Positions 54,713 through 63,413 of a stretch of 64,000 nucleotides of DNA are shown one piece after another. The stretch comes from Chitinophaga rhizosphaerae (GTDB taxonomy: Bacteria; Bacteroidota; Bacteroidia; Chitinophagales; Chitinophagaceae). A model generated the notes under the pieces. The model worked only from the letters and a program-made list of their open reading frames with translations. It had not been told where the DNA came from and did not search any database. Numbering within the stretch: position 1 is the first letter of the stretch; each line of letters opens with the position of its first letter. The stretch lies in assembly GCF_003958645.1 (NCBI RefSeq), contig NZ_RXLO01000011.1:124001-188000 (forward strand), read 5' to 3'. A program made the position numbers and the translations under genes.

Positions 54713-56896
54713 ATGCGTTTCACATTCTATCAGCAACTGAATACCATGGATTGCGGCCCAACCTGTTTGAGGATGATTGCAAAATACTATGGCAGGCACT
54801 ATAATACCGATACTCTGAGAAAAATAGCAGGTTTTAACCGCGAGGGGGTGTCGTTACTCGCAATCAGTGAAGCGGCGGAAAAGCTTGGTTTCCGGACACG
54901 TGGGGTCCAAGTTAACCTTAATAAGTTGCGGCTGGTTCCGCAACCATCCGTTCTGCATTGGAATCAAAATCACTTTGTAGTATTATTACATATTGGGAAA
55001 AAACATGTAAAAATAGCCGATCCCCGAGTTGGTATTATTAAACTTAGCATACCTGAATTCCTAAAGAACTGGACCTCTAACAGCCAAGGAGGGGAAGATA
55101 CAGGAACAGTGCTCTTACTGGAGCCTTCTCCATCCTTCTACGAAAATGAAGGAGAAAAAGATAGAAAGTTACATTGGGGGACCATCGCTAGCTACCTTAG
55201 TCCCAATAAAGCCCGGCTTGCGCAGGTGCTAGTATCCTTGCTGGTAGGAGCACTACTGCAACTGATACTTCCTTTCCTTACACAAAGTCTAGTAGACACA
55301 GGCATTAACACAAAAAACCTCCAATACATTACCCTGGTATTAATTGCCCAGCTAACACTCACTTTTAGTTCTGTATTAATTGGCTTCATCAGAAGCCGGC
55401 TGCAGATGAGGATTTCTAATGGAATTAACATCGCGATCTTGTCCGATTTCTGGATTAAAGTTACCAGACTTCCCCTTTCATATTTCGAGACACATAAGGT
55501 GGGGGATACTATGCAACGAATAAATGACAATCGCCAGATTCAGTCTTTCTTGACTGGACAGGCAGTGACTTTCATTTTTTCAATTATCATGTTCTTTGTC
55601 TATGCTGTCATACTGATTTTATACAATCCGCAGATCTTCTTTGTATTCGCCATCGGGAACCTGGCTTATTTTGGTTGGATAAGAATATTCCTAAGTATAA
55701 GACGACGTCTTAATTATGAAACATTTCATATCTCTTCCCAGGAAAACAACGCGACGCTGCAATTGATGCAGGGAATGACCGAGATCAGGTTGAATAATGC
55801 GGAACAGCTAAGACGTTGGGAATGGGAAAATGTGCAGGTTAAAATCTTCAGACTGCAGTTCAAAAGCCTAAATTATTCTCAATGGCAAAATACGGGCGCT
55901 CTGATGATCAACCAGGGGAAGGATATTATCATCAGCTTTATGGTAGCGCAGTTGGTGGTTTCCGGTTCGTTAACGCTGGGCGCAATGCTTGCCGTTCAAT
56001 ATATAATTGGTCAGTTAAGTGGCCCTGTAGAACAGTTCATAAATTTGGTACAAAATTATCAAGATTCAAAGATCAGCATGGAGCGCCTTAATGAAATACA
56101 TTCTATGGCGGATGAAGAACCAAGGGAAAAAACCTTTGTTACCGAATTGCCGGAAAATAAAACAATCAGGGTGGAGAACCTTTCATTTCGATATCCCGGC
56201 GCGGGAAATGAGCCCGTATTGGACAATGTATCTTTCAATATCCCCGAAGGAAAGGTTACAGCAATTGTAGGAGCAAGCGGAAGCGGAAAAACTACAATTT
56301 TAAAGCTACTCCTGAAACTTTATGAAGATTATGATGGCGAAATAGAAGTAGGCGATGCCAACTTCCGCTATATCAGTCCATCTTACTGGCGCAGTACCTG
56401 CGGCACTGTAATGCAGGATGGTTTTATGTTCAATGATACTGTAGCACGAAACATTGCAGTAGGAGTTGAGGATATTGATCATAAAAATTTGATCCGCAGT
56501 TGCCGGGTTGCCAACATTCTCCCATTTATTGATTCTTTGCCAAATGGATTTAACACGCAACTGGGCGCTGACGGCACTGGTATTAGCAAGGGGCAGCATC
56601 AGCGGTTGCTAATAGCAAGGGCTATTTATAAAGATCCGCATTATCTCCTTTTTGATGAAGCCACCAACTCTCTGGATGCCAACAACGAAAAGATAATCAC
56701 TGAAAATCTGAATGATTTCTTTGCAGGAAGAACGGTGGTTGTGGTAGCTCACCGGTTGAGCACTGTGCAAAATGCCGATAATATCATTGTATTGGAAGAC
56801 GGGAAAATTGCCGAAGAAGGGAACCACTATCAACTATCCATGATGAAAGGCCGCTATTACGAACTTGTTAAAAACCAGCTTGAGTTGGGAGATTAA
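54713..56896 (+). CDS. C39-peptidase ABC exporter for GG-leader peptides
   Basis: 727 residues with the three-part layout of bacteriocin exporters. Residues 1-130 are a C39 cysteine peptidase: the Cys14 nucleophile in MDCGPTCL, His87 in NQNHFVVL and Asp103 in IADPRVG, which cleaves leaders after Gly-Gly. Residues about 160-440 form six transmembrane helices. The ATPase shows Walker A GASGSGKTT at about 520, signature ISKGQHQRLLIARA at about 624, Walker B YLLFDEATNSLD at about 645 and the H-loop VVVAHRLST. All catalytic residues are intact. It is followed by its HlyD partner 34 bases later and by two GG-leader precursors downstream, so it should cut and export them across the inner membrane. 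Confidence 0.95.
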   Translation: MRFTFYQQLNTMDCGPTCLRMIAKYYGRHYNTDTLRKIAGFNREGVSLLAISEAAEKLGFRTRGVQVNLNKLRLVPQPSVLHWNQNHFVVLLHIGKKHVKIADPRVGIIKLSIPEFLKNWTSNSQGGEDTGTVLLLEPSPSFYENEGEKDRKLHWGTIASYLSPNKARLAQVLVSLLVGALLQLILPFLTQSLVDTGINTKNLQYITLVLIAQLTLTFSSVLIGFIRSRLQMRISNGINIAILSDFWIKVTRLPLSYFETHKVGDTMQRINDNRQIQSFLTGQAVTFIFSIIMFFVYAVILILYNPQIFFVFAIGNLAYFGWIRIFLSIRRRLNYETFHISSQENNATLQLMQGMTEIRLNNAEQLRRWEWENVQVKIFRLQFKSLNYSQWQNTGALMINQGKDIIISFMVAQLVVSGSLTLGAMLAVQYIIGQLSGPVEQFINLVQNYQDSKISMERLNEIHSMADEEPREKTFVTELPENKTIRVENLSFRYPGAGNEPVLDNVSFNIPEGKVTAIVGASGSGKTTILKLLLKLYEDYDGEIEVGDANFRYISPSYWRSTCGTVMQDGFMFNDTVARNIAVGVEDIDHKNLIRSCRVANILPFIDSLPNGFNTQLGADGTGISKGQHQRLLIARAIYKDPHYLLFDEATNSLDANNEKIITENLNDFFAGRTVVVVAHRLSTVQNADNIIVLEDGKIAEEGNHYQLSMMKGRYYELVKNQLELGD

Positions 56897-56930
56897 TTCA
56901 CATCCGTTATCACTTCATATTCTAACTTAA

Positions 56931-58289
56931 ATGGAACCAAAATATCGAGAAATATATGAAATCGTGAAGGAAGTACCCAAAGAGCAGAATCCTCCCAGGA
57001 AATCGGATGATGCCATTCAACGTCGTTCAGAAATGTCACAGGAATTAATTGATGAACGGCCAGGGCTGCTGGAAAGATGGGCAATGCAGCTATTTCTCTC
57101 TGTTCTCTTATTGTTGCTTATAGGTAGCTGGTTCATTCGATATCCTGACATCATAGAGGCAAGAGCAAGATTAACGGCTGAAAATGCACCAAAGGAGATC
57201 ACCTCCAGGCAACAGGGGAGGTTGATCAAGTTATTCGTTGAAAATCACCAGGAAGTGAATGAACATCAGGTGATTGGCTTTATTGGCAGCACAGGTAATA
57301 GCTTCGAATTGATGCGGCTCTGCAAACTATTGGACAGCAGCTTATCATTGCTTGATGCCGGAATTTATCGGCAGGCAGTAGCCGTATGTACTGAAAAGTT
57401 TACAAACCTGGGAGAAGTCCAGGGAGAATATAGTCAGTTTATTACTGCTGCCCGGAATTTTAGTGACTATAATATAAATGGATTTTTTGATAATAAGGAA
57501 AGCGCATTGCACCGCGATTTGGCAGCCTTGGAACAAAGCCGGCAGATTATACAAATGCAAAAGGGAATTACCGAAGAACTGATGAAAGTCGCAGAAGTTA
57601 ATTACAGAATAAAGGATACATTGGCAAAAGAACGTGTCTTGTCGCAAGAGGAATATCGAAGGGAGTATACCAATTATCTTAACCAACAAATGGCAGCCCC
57701 CCAATTGCAAAATTCGCTACTTACTGCGGAGGCTTCCATTCGAAGCAAGACAGCAGAACTAGACCAATTGCAGCACGATCGAAGGGAACAATTAGTGATA
57801 TTCAGGCAGGCATTATTGACATTGAAAAGCAGTATTGACAATTGGAAAAAGTTGTATGTAATAGAGGCCCCCATCTCAGGTAGGGTTGTTTTTACCCTTC
57901 CAGTACAGGAAAATCAGATATTAGATGCAGGGAGGGTATTGGGCTACATAAAGCCGAAAGACAGCCGATTCCGATTTGAAGCCATTCTTTCTCAACATAA
58001 TTTCGGCAAGATTCATTCCGGTCTCACCGTCCAGTTGAGATTGGATGCCTATCCATACCAGGAGTTTGGTTTTGTGAACGGAAAATTGGATTACATTTCC
58101 CCTGTTCCAACTGATAGTGGTTTTCTCGCTACTATTCAAACCGATCTACAACTCGTTACGAGCAACAAGCGACAGATACCTTTTAAAGACGCGCTGACGG
58201 CCAATGCTATCATCATTACAAAAGACATGAGGCTACTGGAAAGATTATATCATAATACAGTTAAAAACATGTCCTCCCGCAACGATTAA
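56931..58289 (+). CDS. HlyD/MFP-type periplasmic adaptor
   Basis: 452 residues. One transmembrane helix near residues 47-66 (LFLSVLLLLLIGSWFIRY), then a lipoyl-like half motif (SRQQGRLIKLFVENHQEVNEHQVIGFIGS read in parts), long coiled coil (about 165-290) and the second half (IEAPISGRVVFTLPVQENQILDAG). HlyD proteins bridge an ABC exporter to the outer membrane. The gene is directly behind the C39 exporter (34 bases) and 22 bases before the HTH gene. No TolC-like outer membrane component is encoded in this island, so one must be supplied from elsewhere. Confidence 0.93.
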   Translation: MEPKYREIYEIVKEVPKEQNPPRKSDDAIQRRSEMSQELIDERPGLLERWAMQLFLSVLLLLLIGSWFIRYPDIIEARARLTAENAPKEITSRQQGRLIKLFVENHQEVNEHQVIGFIGSTGNSFELMRLCKLLDSSLSLLDAGIYRQAVAVCTEKFTNLGEVQGEYSQFITAARNFSDYNINGFFDNKESALHRDLAALEQSRQIIQMQKGITEELMKVAEVNYRIKDTLAKERVLSQEEYRREYTNYLNQQMAAPQLQNSLLTAEASIRSKTAELDQLQHDRREQLVIFRQALLTLKSSIDNWKKLYVIEAPISGRVVFTLPVQENQILDAGRVLGYIKPKDSRFRFEAILSQHNFGKIHSGLTVQLRLDAYPYQEFGFVNGKLDYISPVPTDSGFLATIQTDLQLVTSNKRQIPFKDALTANAIIITKDMRLLERLYHNTVKNMSSRND

Positions 58290-58311
58290 TATTAATTAAA
58301 GAAAATGTACT

Positions 58312-58626
58312 ATGTCATTTCAGAATTATTGGCAAAAAATAAAGTTTCTTGATCACCTGATAGCATCCAAAGTGTCTGGAGGACAAAGGAACCTGGCCAG
58401 AAAGCTGAATATTAGCGTAAGCACCCTCAACGAATATATCAATGCAATGAAGGAAGTTGGATTTCCAATTAAATACTGTAGAAAGCGAAGATGCTATTAT
58501 TATGAAAAGGAAGGCAGAATGGTAGATTCCCTTTTTGATGAAACCATTAGTAATGAAAAAATGAAAAATATAAAGGGAGGGGAAATGCTTTTTTCACTCC
58601 GATTATATCGGAATGATAGTCACTAA
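58312..58626 (+). CDS. small helix-turn-helix protein ending in a double-glycine leader-like motif
   Basis: 104 residues. Residues about 12-66 form a winged-helix/HTH domain: VSGGQRNLARKLNISVSTLNE (helix-turn-helix), then FPIKYCRKRRCYYYEKEG as a beta wing. Similar HTH proteins occur in Bacteroidetes peptide clusters and probably regulate them. Unusually, residues 79-90 read ISNEKMKNIKGG, which aligns without gaps with the leaders LSREQLKQVFGG and LTREELKKVLGG of the two precursors downstream. Cleavage after Gly90 would release a 14-residue tail (EMLFSLRLYRNDSH). A caution: the underlying DNA AAGGGAGGGGAAATG also looks like a ribosome-binding site with ATG. It lies between the adaptor and the disulfide-forming protein. 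Confidence 0.8.
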   Translation: MSFQNYWQKIKFLDHLIASKVSGGQRNLARKLNISVSTLNEYINAMKEVGFPIKYCRKRRCYYYEKEGRMVDSLFDETISNEKMKNIKGGEMLFSLRLYRNDSH

Positions 58627-58652
58627 TTTTACCAATAATTGCGCATGTAATC

Positions 58653-60293
58653 ATGATTAGTAAGCTCTTATCACAAAATGAAAAATGTGTAGAAGTGTTG
58701 CAGGAATTCTTGTCTTTATTACAAGTTAATGTAACGCTCACCACCCTTAAAGATAATCTGTACAATCATCCAGACTTCCCTAGTCTCCTAAGCATAAGCG
58801 ATATCCTCACGCAGTACGGAGTAGCTAATCTATCATTTGAAAGAAAAGAAGGCGATGTGGAAAATATTCCAATGCCTTTTATCGTCCAGATAATGGACAA
58901 CCGGAGACCGGATGAGTTATTTGCCATCGTTAAAGAGATCCGAAGGGAAGAGGTGTATTTGTATCATGCAGGCACAAAAACCTGGGAATGGATCCCCCTA
59001 GCTAAATTTAAGGGTCGATGGCATTCTCGAATCGCCTTGGTTGCAGATGCAACAAACGCTTCGGGGGAAAAAAACTACCTGAAAAATAAATGGAAAGAAA
59101 AACGGATTAATCTCATCCGATACCTTTCATTCCTGTTCATACCTTTGGCTTTAATTGTCAGCTGCATCAGCACTTTGATAAGGTCGTGGCCAGCGACATT
59201 GTTACCTGCCATATTTGCTATCCTGACGGGAATAGGGTTTATCGTAACAATTCTATTGCTTTGGATGGAGCTCGATGTGCACAATCCCGTTTTACGGCAG
59301 ATATGTACTGTTGGCAAAAAAACGAATTGCGAGGCGGTACTTCAATCAAAAGGCGCAGACTTTTTAGGAACAAACTGGAGCATATTAGGTTTCACATATT
59401 TTAGCGGTCAGGCACTTGTATTCCTGTTCAACGGGTTATCAGTTAATCCGGTGATGACGTGGCTAGCATTTTTCAGCCTGGCAGCAGTACCATATGTATT
59501 TTTTTCCCTATACTACCAATGGCGCATAGCTAGGCAATGGTGCACATTATGTCTAACCGTACAAGCGGTTCTAGCAGCACAATTGATATCAATGATTCCT
59601 ATCCTGGGTGACATTCGTTTTGAGACGGCCACTATGATGATTCAAGCCTTGATGCCGATAGCTGCCAGCTTTCTACTGACGTTTCTGATGGTTAGCGTAA
59701 TGATGCCTAAATTAAAAGAAGCCAAATCATCCAAATGGAATGCAAGGGAGTTGCAAAAATTAAAGCATAATACCCAAATATTTGATGCACTATTGAGCAG
59801 GCAAACGAAAATTCAATATAGCACAGACAGCCTCGGTATTACCCTTGGCAATCGTGAAGGTAAGTACAAGATCGTAAAAGTATGTAACCCTTATTGCGGG
59901 CCGTGTTCCAAGGCGCATGCTCCGATGGAAACTTTAGTAGACAATAACCCTGAAGTACAGGTTCAGATCATCTTTAATGCATCTACAGACGTTGAAGATG
60001 AGAGGGCCTGGCCGGTGAAGCACCTGCTTGCAATTGCAGAAAAAAGCCAGTCTGATACTACAATAAGGCAGGCGCTGGACGATTGGTACTTGCCGGAAAG
60101 TAAACATTATGAAAATTTCGCCACCAAATATCCGATGGAGGAGGAGTTGGCCGCCCAGGAAAATAAAGTAAAAGCCATGCGGGAATGGTGCAATAATATG
60201 AAAATCGACGCTACGCCTACTTTCTTTGTGAACGGTTATAAACTCCCGGACATCTATTCAGTCAACGATCTGAAATACTTTCTGGCTGAATAA
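58653..60293 (+). CDS. VKOR-DsbA fusion (disulfide-forming membrane protein) with degraded C39-like N-terminus
   Basis: 546 residues. Residues 1-125 resemble a C39-like domain without the catalytic Cys and His (HPDFPSLLSISDIL), typical of Bacteroidetes proteins of this kind. Membrane helices from about 150 to 350 form a vitamin K epoxide reductase domain with Cys218 and Cys226 (CTVGKKTNCEAV) and the redox CxxC at Cys297-Cys300 (WCTLC). The C-terminus (about 380-546) is a DsbA-like thioredoxin domain with CGPC at 415-418 and the cis-Pro region ATPTFFVNGY. The VKOR part reoxidises the thioredoxin part, which forms disulfides in substrates. The six-cysteine precursor cores encoded next are obvious candidates. 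Confidence 0.92.
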   Translation: MISKLLSQNEKCVEVLQEFLSLLQVNVTLTTLKDNLYNHPDFPSLLSISDILTQYGVANLSFERKEGDVENIPMPFIVQIMDNRRPDELFAIVKEIRREEVYLYHAGTKTWEWIPLAKFKGRWHSRIALVADATNASGEKNYLKNKWKEKRINLIRYLSFLFIPLALIVSCISTLIRSWPATLLPAIFAILTGIGFIVTILLLWMELDVHNPVLRQICTVGKKTNCEAVLQSKGADFLGTNWSILGFTYFSGQALVFLFNGLSVNPVMTWLAFFSLAAVPYVFFSLYYQWRIARQWCTLCLTVQAVLAAQLISMIPILGDIRFETATMMIQALMPIAASFLLTFLMVSVMMPKLKEAKSSKWNARELQKLKHNTQIFDALLSRQTKIQYSTDSLGITLGNREGKYKIVKVCNPYCGPCSKAHAPMETLVDNNPEVQVQIIFNASTDVEDERAWPVKHLLAIAEKSQSDTTIRQALDDWYLPESKHYENFATKYPMEEELAAQENKVKAMREWCNNMKIDATPTFFVNGYKLPDIYSVNDLKYFLAE

Positions 60294-60338
60294 TAATAGT
60301 TACATCTTTTATTCTTTCACAATTAAATATAGATTTTC

Positions 60339-60626
60339 ATGAAAAAATTGAAATTGAAAACGTTATTATTTTCTACACAGGAAGTACTATCCCGGGAACA
60401 ACTGAAACAGGTATTTGGTGGCGATGACACAGGTAGTTCGGGATCTGGTGCATGTAATGAAGGTAGGGATTGCAGGATTGTGTTCATAGACAGCTCTGGT
60501 AATTCAACCTACAGAGACGGTCACTGTAAAGTTAGCTTATCTTCCTGGAAATGTTTCTGTGATGTGCAATTGGGAGACTATATTGAAATCACCTCTAATA
60601 ACGGTGTTTCCCGGTGCTTGTCTTAA
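60339..60626 (+). CDS. GG-leader natural product precursor 1, six-cysteine core
   Basis: 95 residues. The leader ends VLSREQLKQVFGG (Gly27-Gly28), which fits the Bacteroidetes natural product precursor leader (TIGR04149-like). The core of 67 residues starts DDTGSSGSG and has Cys at core positions 11, 17, 35, 44, 46 and 65, allowing three disulfides. It contains a C-F-C pair and TSNNGVSRC near the end, both shared with precursor 2. Basic leader start MKKLKLKTLL. The C39 exporter (54713) should cut after GG. The VKOR-DsbA gene ends 45 bases upstream. No lanthionine, radical-SAM or cyclodehydratase genes are nearby, so disulfides and possibly sugars are the expected modifications. Activity is unknown. 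Confidence 0.92.
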   Translation: MKKLKLKTLLFSTQEVLSREQLKQVFGGDDTGSSGSGACNEGRDCRIVFIDSSGNSTYRDGHCKVSLSSWKCFCDVQLGDYIEITSNNGVSRCLS

Positions 60627-60660
60627 CCCATTTTTCCTAAAACCTTAATATTTAATAAAC

Positions 60661-60975
60661 ATGAAAAAGGTAAAACTAAAGCTTAAGACCTTGAACGTCG
60701 AGGCTAACGAACTACTCACCAGGGAGGAGCTTAAAAAAGTACTAGGTGGAGACGGACCTACAGGCTCAAGCGGCATTTTCTGTAAAGACCCAACGACGGC
60801 GTGCACACTTTCAGTGCAGGGAACTGACGGGAATTGGGTGACATTCAAAGGCAATTGTGACACGAAATACTTTCAAGTTGGGGGAAGCTTGGTACCTTAT
60901 TGCTTTTGCGTGACCGAGTTAGGAGCAGTAGAGCTAACTTCCAATGGTGGACAAAGTAGGTGCAGCGAATTGTAG
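60661..60975 (+). CDS. GG-leader natural product precursor 2, six-cysteine core
   Basis: 104 residues; paralogue of precursor 1. The leader starts MKKVKLKLKTL and ends LLTREELKKVLGG (Gly29-Gly30). The core of 74 residues begins DGPTGSSGIFC with Cys at 11, 18, 36, 51, 53 and 71, so the order and the Cys-Phe-Cys pair match precursor 1. Only the loop between Cys3 and Cys4 differs clearly in length (14 against 8 residues). The C-terminus TSNGGQSRC parallels TSNNGVSRC. It starts 34 bases after precursor 1. Two related peptides suggest either a two-component product or recent duplication. Confidence 0.92.
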   Translation: MKKVKLKLKTLNVEANELLTREELKKVLGGDGPTGSSGIFCKDPTTACTLSVQGTDGNWVTFKGNCDTKYFQVGGSLVPYCFCVTELGAVELTSNGGQSRCSEL

Positions 60976-60994
60976 TCAGCTTCCATATTAGGCT

Positions 60995-61056
60995 GGGCTT
61001 GCTTAAGAAAACAGAAGGAAATTTGTAAGAAGGCGTCAATATTTCTAAGCAAGCTC
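60995..61056 (+). terminator. inverted repeat after the precursor genes
   Basis: GGGCTTGCTTA (60995-61005) pairs with TAAGCAAGCTC (61046-61056), 11 bp with one G-T, across a 40-base spacer, followed by an AT-rich tract. The long loop makes it a weak terminator, but it may protect the precursor mRNA and lower expression of the TlpA-like gene downstream. Confidence 0.45.
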
Positions 61057-61087
61057 AGATTTAATTATTTATATATATTTAAAGTGT

Positions 61088-62227
61088 ATGAGATTAATTA
61101 AGTCCTTGTTAATATTGCCTGTTTTTATGTCTTTACTTCTGCTAGCAGGCTGTTCCAGGAATTCAAAAATTGACATAGAGATAATTGGAGAGTTAAGTAG
61201 CCTGCCCGATGGGAAAATCTACCTCCTCGACGGAAAGAGTAATAAGCTTGATTCAACATACTCCCGCAACGGCCGATTTTCATTTGTCATCAAACCGGGC
61301 ATTTACACTGAACCAGCATTGTTTACCTTCGAACATTTGGATAGCACTGAGAACCGGAGGCTCTTCCAGTTCCGCACTAATAAAAAGTTGAATGGTGGAG
61401 GCCTTATGTTGCCTTATTTTATGGCATCACCTGGAGATAAAATGGTAATTGAAGGAATGCTGAAGAAGTTTGAAACAGTCAATGTTAAACTTCCTGAAAA
61501 ATTGATGCTGGTATATCCAGATAAGTTGATCACTGGGAGCAAACAAAACGACGTGATGTACAATGAAGATTTCGTAAGCGGCGAGACAATAACGGATTCT
61601 ATATTCTTACAACTGGAGGGGAAAGTAAAGCATTATCCCTATTCATACTATTTCTTACACGAATTAAACAAGAATCTGGCCATGTTTTCCAGCGCGCAAG
61701 CCAGGAAGTTAATGGCATGTTTTGACGAAACAGTCCAGCGATCTCCCGGCGCAAAAAAAGTCATGACCCGGTTGAACTTTCGGGAAACCAAATTGCTGAA
61801 CCGCGCTACCCTTATGAAAAACAGAGAAGATATGGAAAAGCCGGTCATTGATTCCACCAGGAAATTGAACATTGTTATTCTTTGGGCTTCATGGTGTGGT
61901 CCATGTAGAAAGGAAATACCCTTATTAAAAGAGTTGCATCGAAAGCTGGAGCGTCACCCGGACGTACGAATGGTATCTGTTTCCGTGGACAGGAAAAAAG
62001 CAGATTGGTTGAAAGCTGAAGCAGAGGAAGAAATGCCCTGGGAACAACTTTGGGTGCCAGATGTAGCTAATACCCGGATCGATGATATCTTCCCATTTGA
62101 TGGGGCTATACCTACAACACTTATTACGGATAGTTACGGTAAAGTACTCAAGAGATATACAGGGTTTGAAGGAAATTTGGTAAGCAAATATGAGAAATTT
62201 ATTAACAGCTTACTAGCTCAGGAATAA
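61088..62227 (+). CDS. TlpA-like thiol-disulfide lipoprotein
   Basis: 379 residues; lipobox LLAGC (signal MRLIKSLLILPVFMSL). Residues about 30-130 resemble the DUF4369 N-terminal domain common in Bacteroidetes TlpA-like proteins (DGKIYLLDGKSNKLDSTYS read in parts). The C-terminal thioredoxin domain has WCGPC with Cys270 and Cys273 (ILWASWCGPCRKEIP) and the cis-Pro region GAIPTTLI. TlpA-type proteins usually reduce or isomerise disulfides in the periplasm; here it could proofread disulfides of the secreted peptides. It is the last gene of the island before the IS481 element. Confidence 0.9.
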   Translation: MRLIKSLLILPVFMSLLLLAGCSRNSKIDIEIIGELSSLPDGKIYLLDGKSNKLDSTYSRNGRFSFVIKPGIYTEPALFTFEHLDSTENRRLFQFRTNKKLNGGGLMLPYFMASPGDKMVIEGMLKKFETVNVKLPEKLMLVYPDKLITGSKQNDVMYNEDFVSGETITDSIFLQLEGKVKHYPYSYYFLHELNKNLAMFSSAQARKLMACFDETVQRSPGAKKVMTRLNFRETKLLNRATLMKNREDMEKPVIDSTRKLNIVILWASWCGPCRKEIPLLKELHRKLERHPDVRMVSVSVDRKKADWLKAEAEEEMPWEQLWVPDVANTRIDDIFPFDGAIPTTLITDSYGKVLKRYTGFEGNLVSKYEKFINSLLAQE

Positions 62228-62287
62228 TGGAAATTAAAGGATATGTTCACCATTATAATGCACCCGATAATTATTTGTAATAGTTCC

Positions 62288-62310
62288 GATTTGATCTAAC
62301 AGTCGGGTAA
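62288..62310 (+). repeat. left inverted repeat of the IS481 element
   Basis: GATTTGATCTAACAGTCGGG and the following TAA; the counterpart at the other end differs at two positions in the first 16 bases. Confidence 0.75.
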
Positions 62311-62315
62311 AAATA

Positions 62316-63366
62316 CTAGGCAGCTGGCGGTATGTTGTCCAGCTGTTTTTCTTTTGCTAAAGATAAGGTTTCCTCAAAAGTTTGGAATGGCGTCCTGCCG
62401 AAGCAGTATTTGCCCGTGTGCGTACGATTATGATTGTAGTCATTAAGCCAGGTGTCGAGGTCTGTCTGCATTTCCTCCAGCGTATCGTAGATTTTCTTCC
62501 GGAAGGCAATGGCATAGAACTCATCCTGAACAGTCCGGTTAAATCGCTCGCAAATTCCGTTGGTTTGAGGGCTTCTGGCTTTGGTCTTGCTGTGATCAAT
62601 GTCCTCCAGGGCCTGATAAAGCTGGTATTCATGGTACTCCCGAGCGCCGCAGTATTCCGTTCCTCGGTCGGTCAAAACTCGCAGCAGTTGAATACCATAT
62701 TCTTCGTAGAAGGGTACTACACGGTCATTAAGCATATCGGCTGCTACAAGAGCATTTTTGCGGTCATACAGCTTGGCGAAAGCAACCTTGGTATAAGTGT
62801 CTATAAAAGTCTGCTGGTAGATCCGGCCGACTCCTTTGATGGTACCTACGTAGTAGGTGTCTTGCGCTCCCAGGTAACCTGGATGATGCGTTTCGATCTC
62901 TCCGTGTGCTGTTTTTTTCCTCTTTGGCTCGTTCCAAGGCAATAACCTGGGCTTCGGTCAGTACCAGACCTTCCTTTCCGGCCTTGGTTTCCAGTGCCTT
63001 CAGGCGCTTCTTAAAGGTCTCCAGATCATGCCGTAACCAGACACATCGTACACCTGCCGGTGAAATAAAAACACCCTGCTTGCGAAGTTCATTACTTGCC
63101 CGGAGCTGGCCATAAGCAGGATTGTCCGTAGCCATTGCGATAACGGCGTTCTCAATTTGAGGCTCAATCCGGTTCTTTAAAAGGGGCTTCTTTCGGCTGA
63201 TCTCGTGCAAGGCGGCCTCGCCTCCTTCATCGAACAGTTCTTTGTACCTGTAAAAACTATCCCGGCTGTAACCGAATATTTTGCATGCCTGGGATACGTT
63301 TCCTAATTCTTCGGCTAATCTGAGTAAGCCTACTTTGTTTTTGATTAACTTAGCTGCTACATTCAT
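62316..63366 (-). pseudogene. IS481-family transposase, +1 frameshift at an A7 run
   Basis: N-terminal helix-turn-helix part from ATG 63366 (NVSQACKIFGYSRDSFYRYK) and the DDE integrase part ending at 62316 (QDTYYVGTIKGVGRIYQQTF; LTDRGTEYCG; SPQTNGICERFNRTVQ) are in different frames. The break falls at seven A on the minus strand, near 62912-62918; with six A the frame would read ALERAKEEKTAHGEIETHH as expected. The catalytic Asp-Asp-Glu residues are all present across the two parts. Either an inactivating one-base insertion, a programmed frameshift or a sequencing error. Confidence 0.8.
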
Positions 63367-63413
63367 GTCTGGCAGTTTTAAAGGGTTGATGGAAAGTGTG
63401 GTTACTTAAAATT

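Noticed and set aside
56570..56620. Exporter ATPase signature ISKGQ in place of LSGGQ considered as an inactivating change
   Set aside because: Comparable variants (S-K-G-Q, S-Q-G-Q) are common in C39-type exporters as I recall them; Walker A, Walker B and H-loop are intact.
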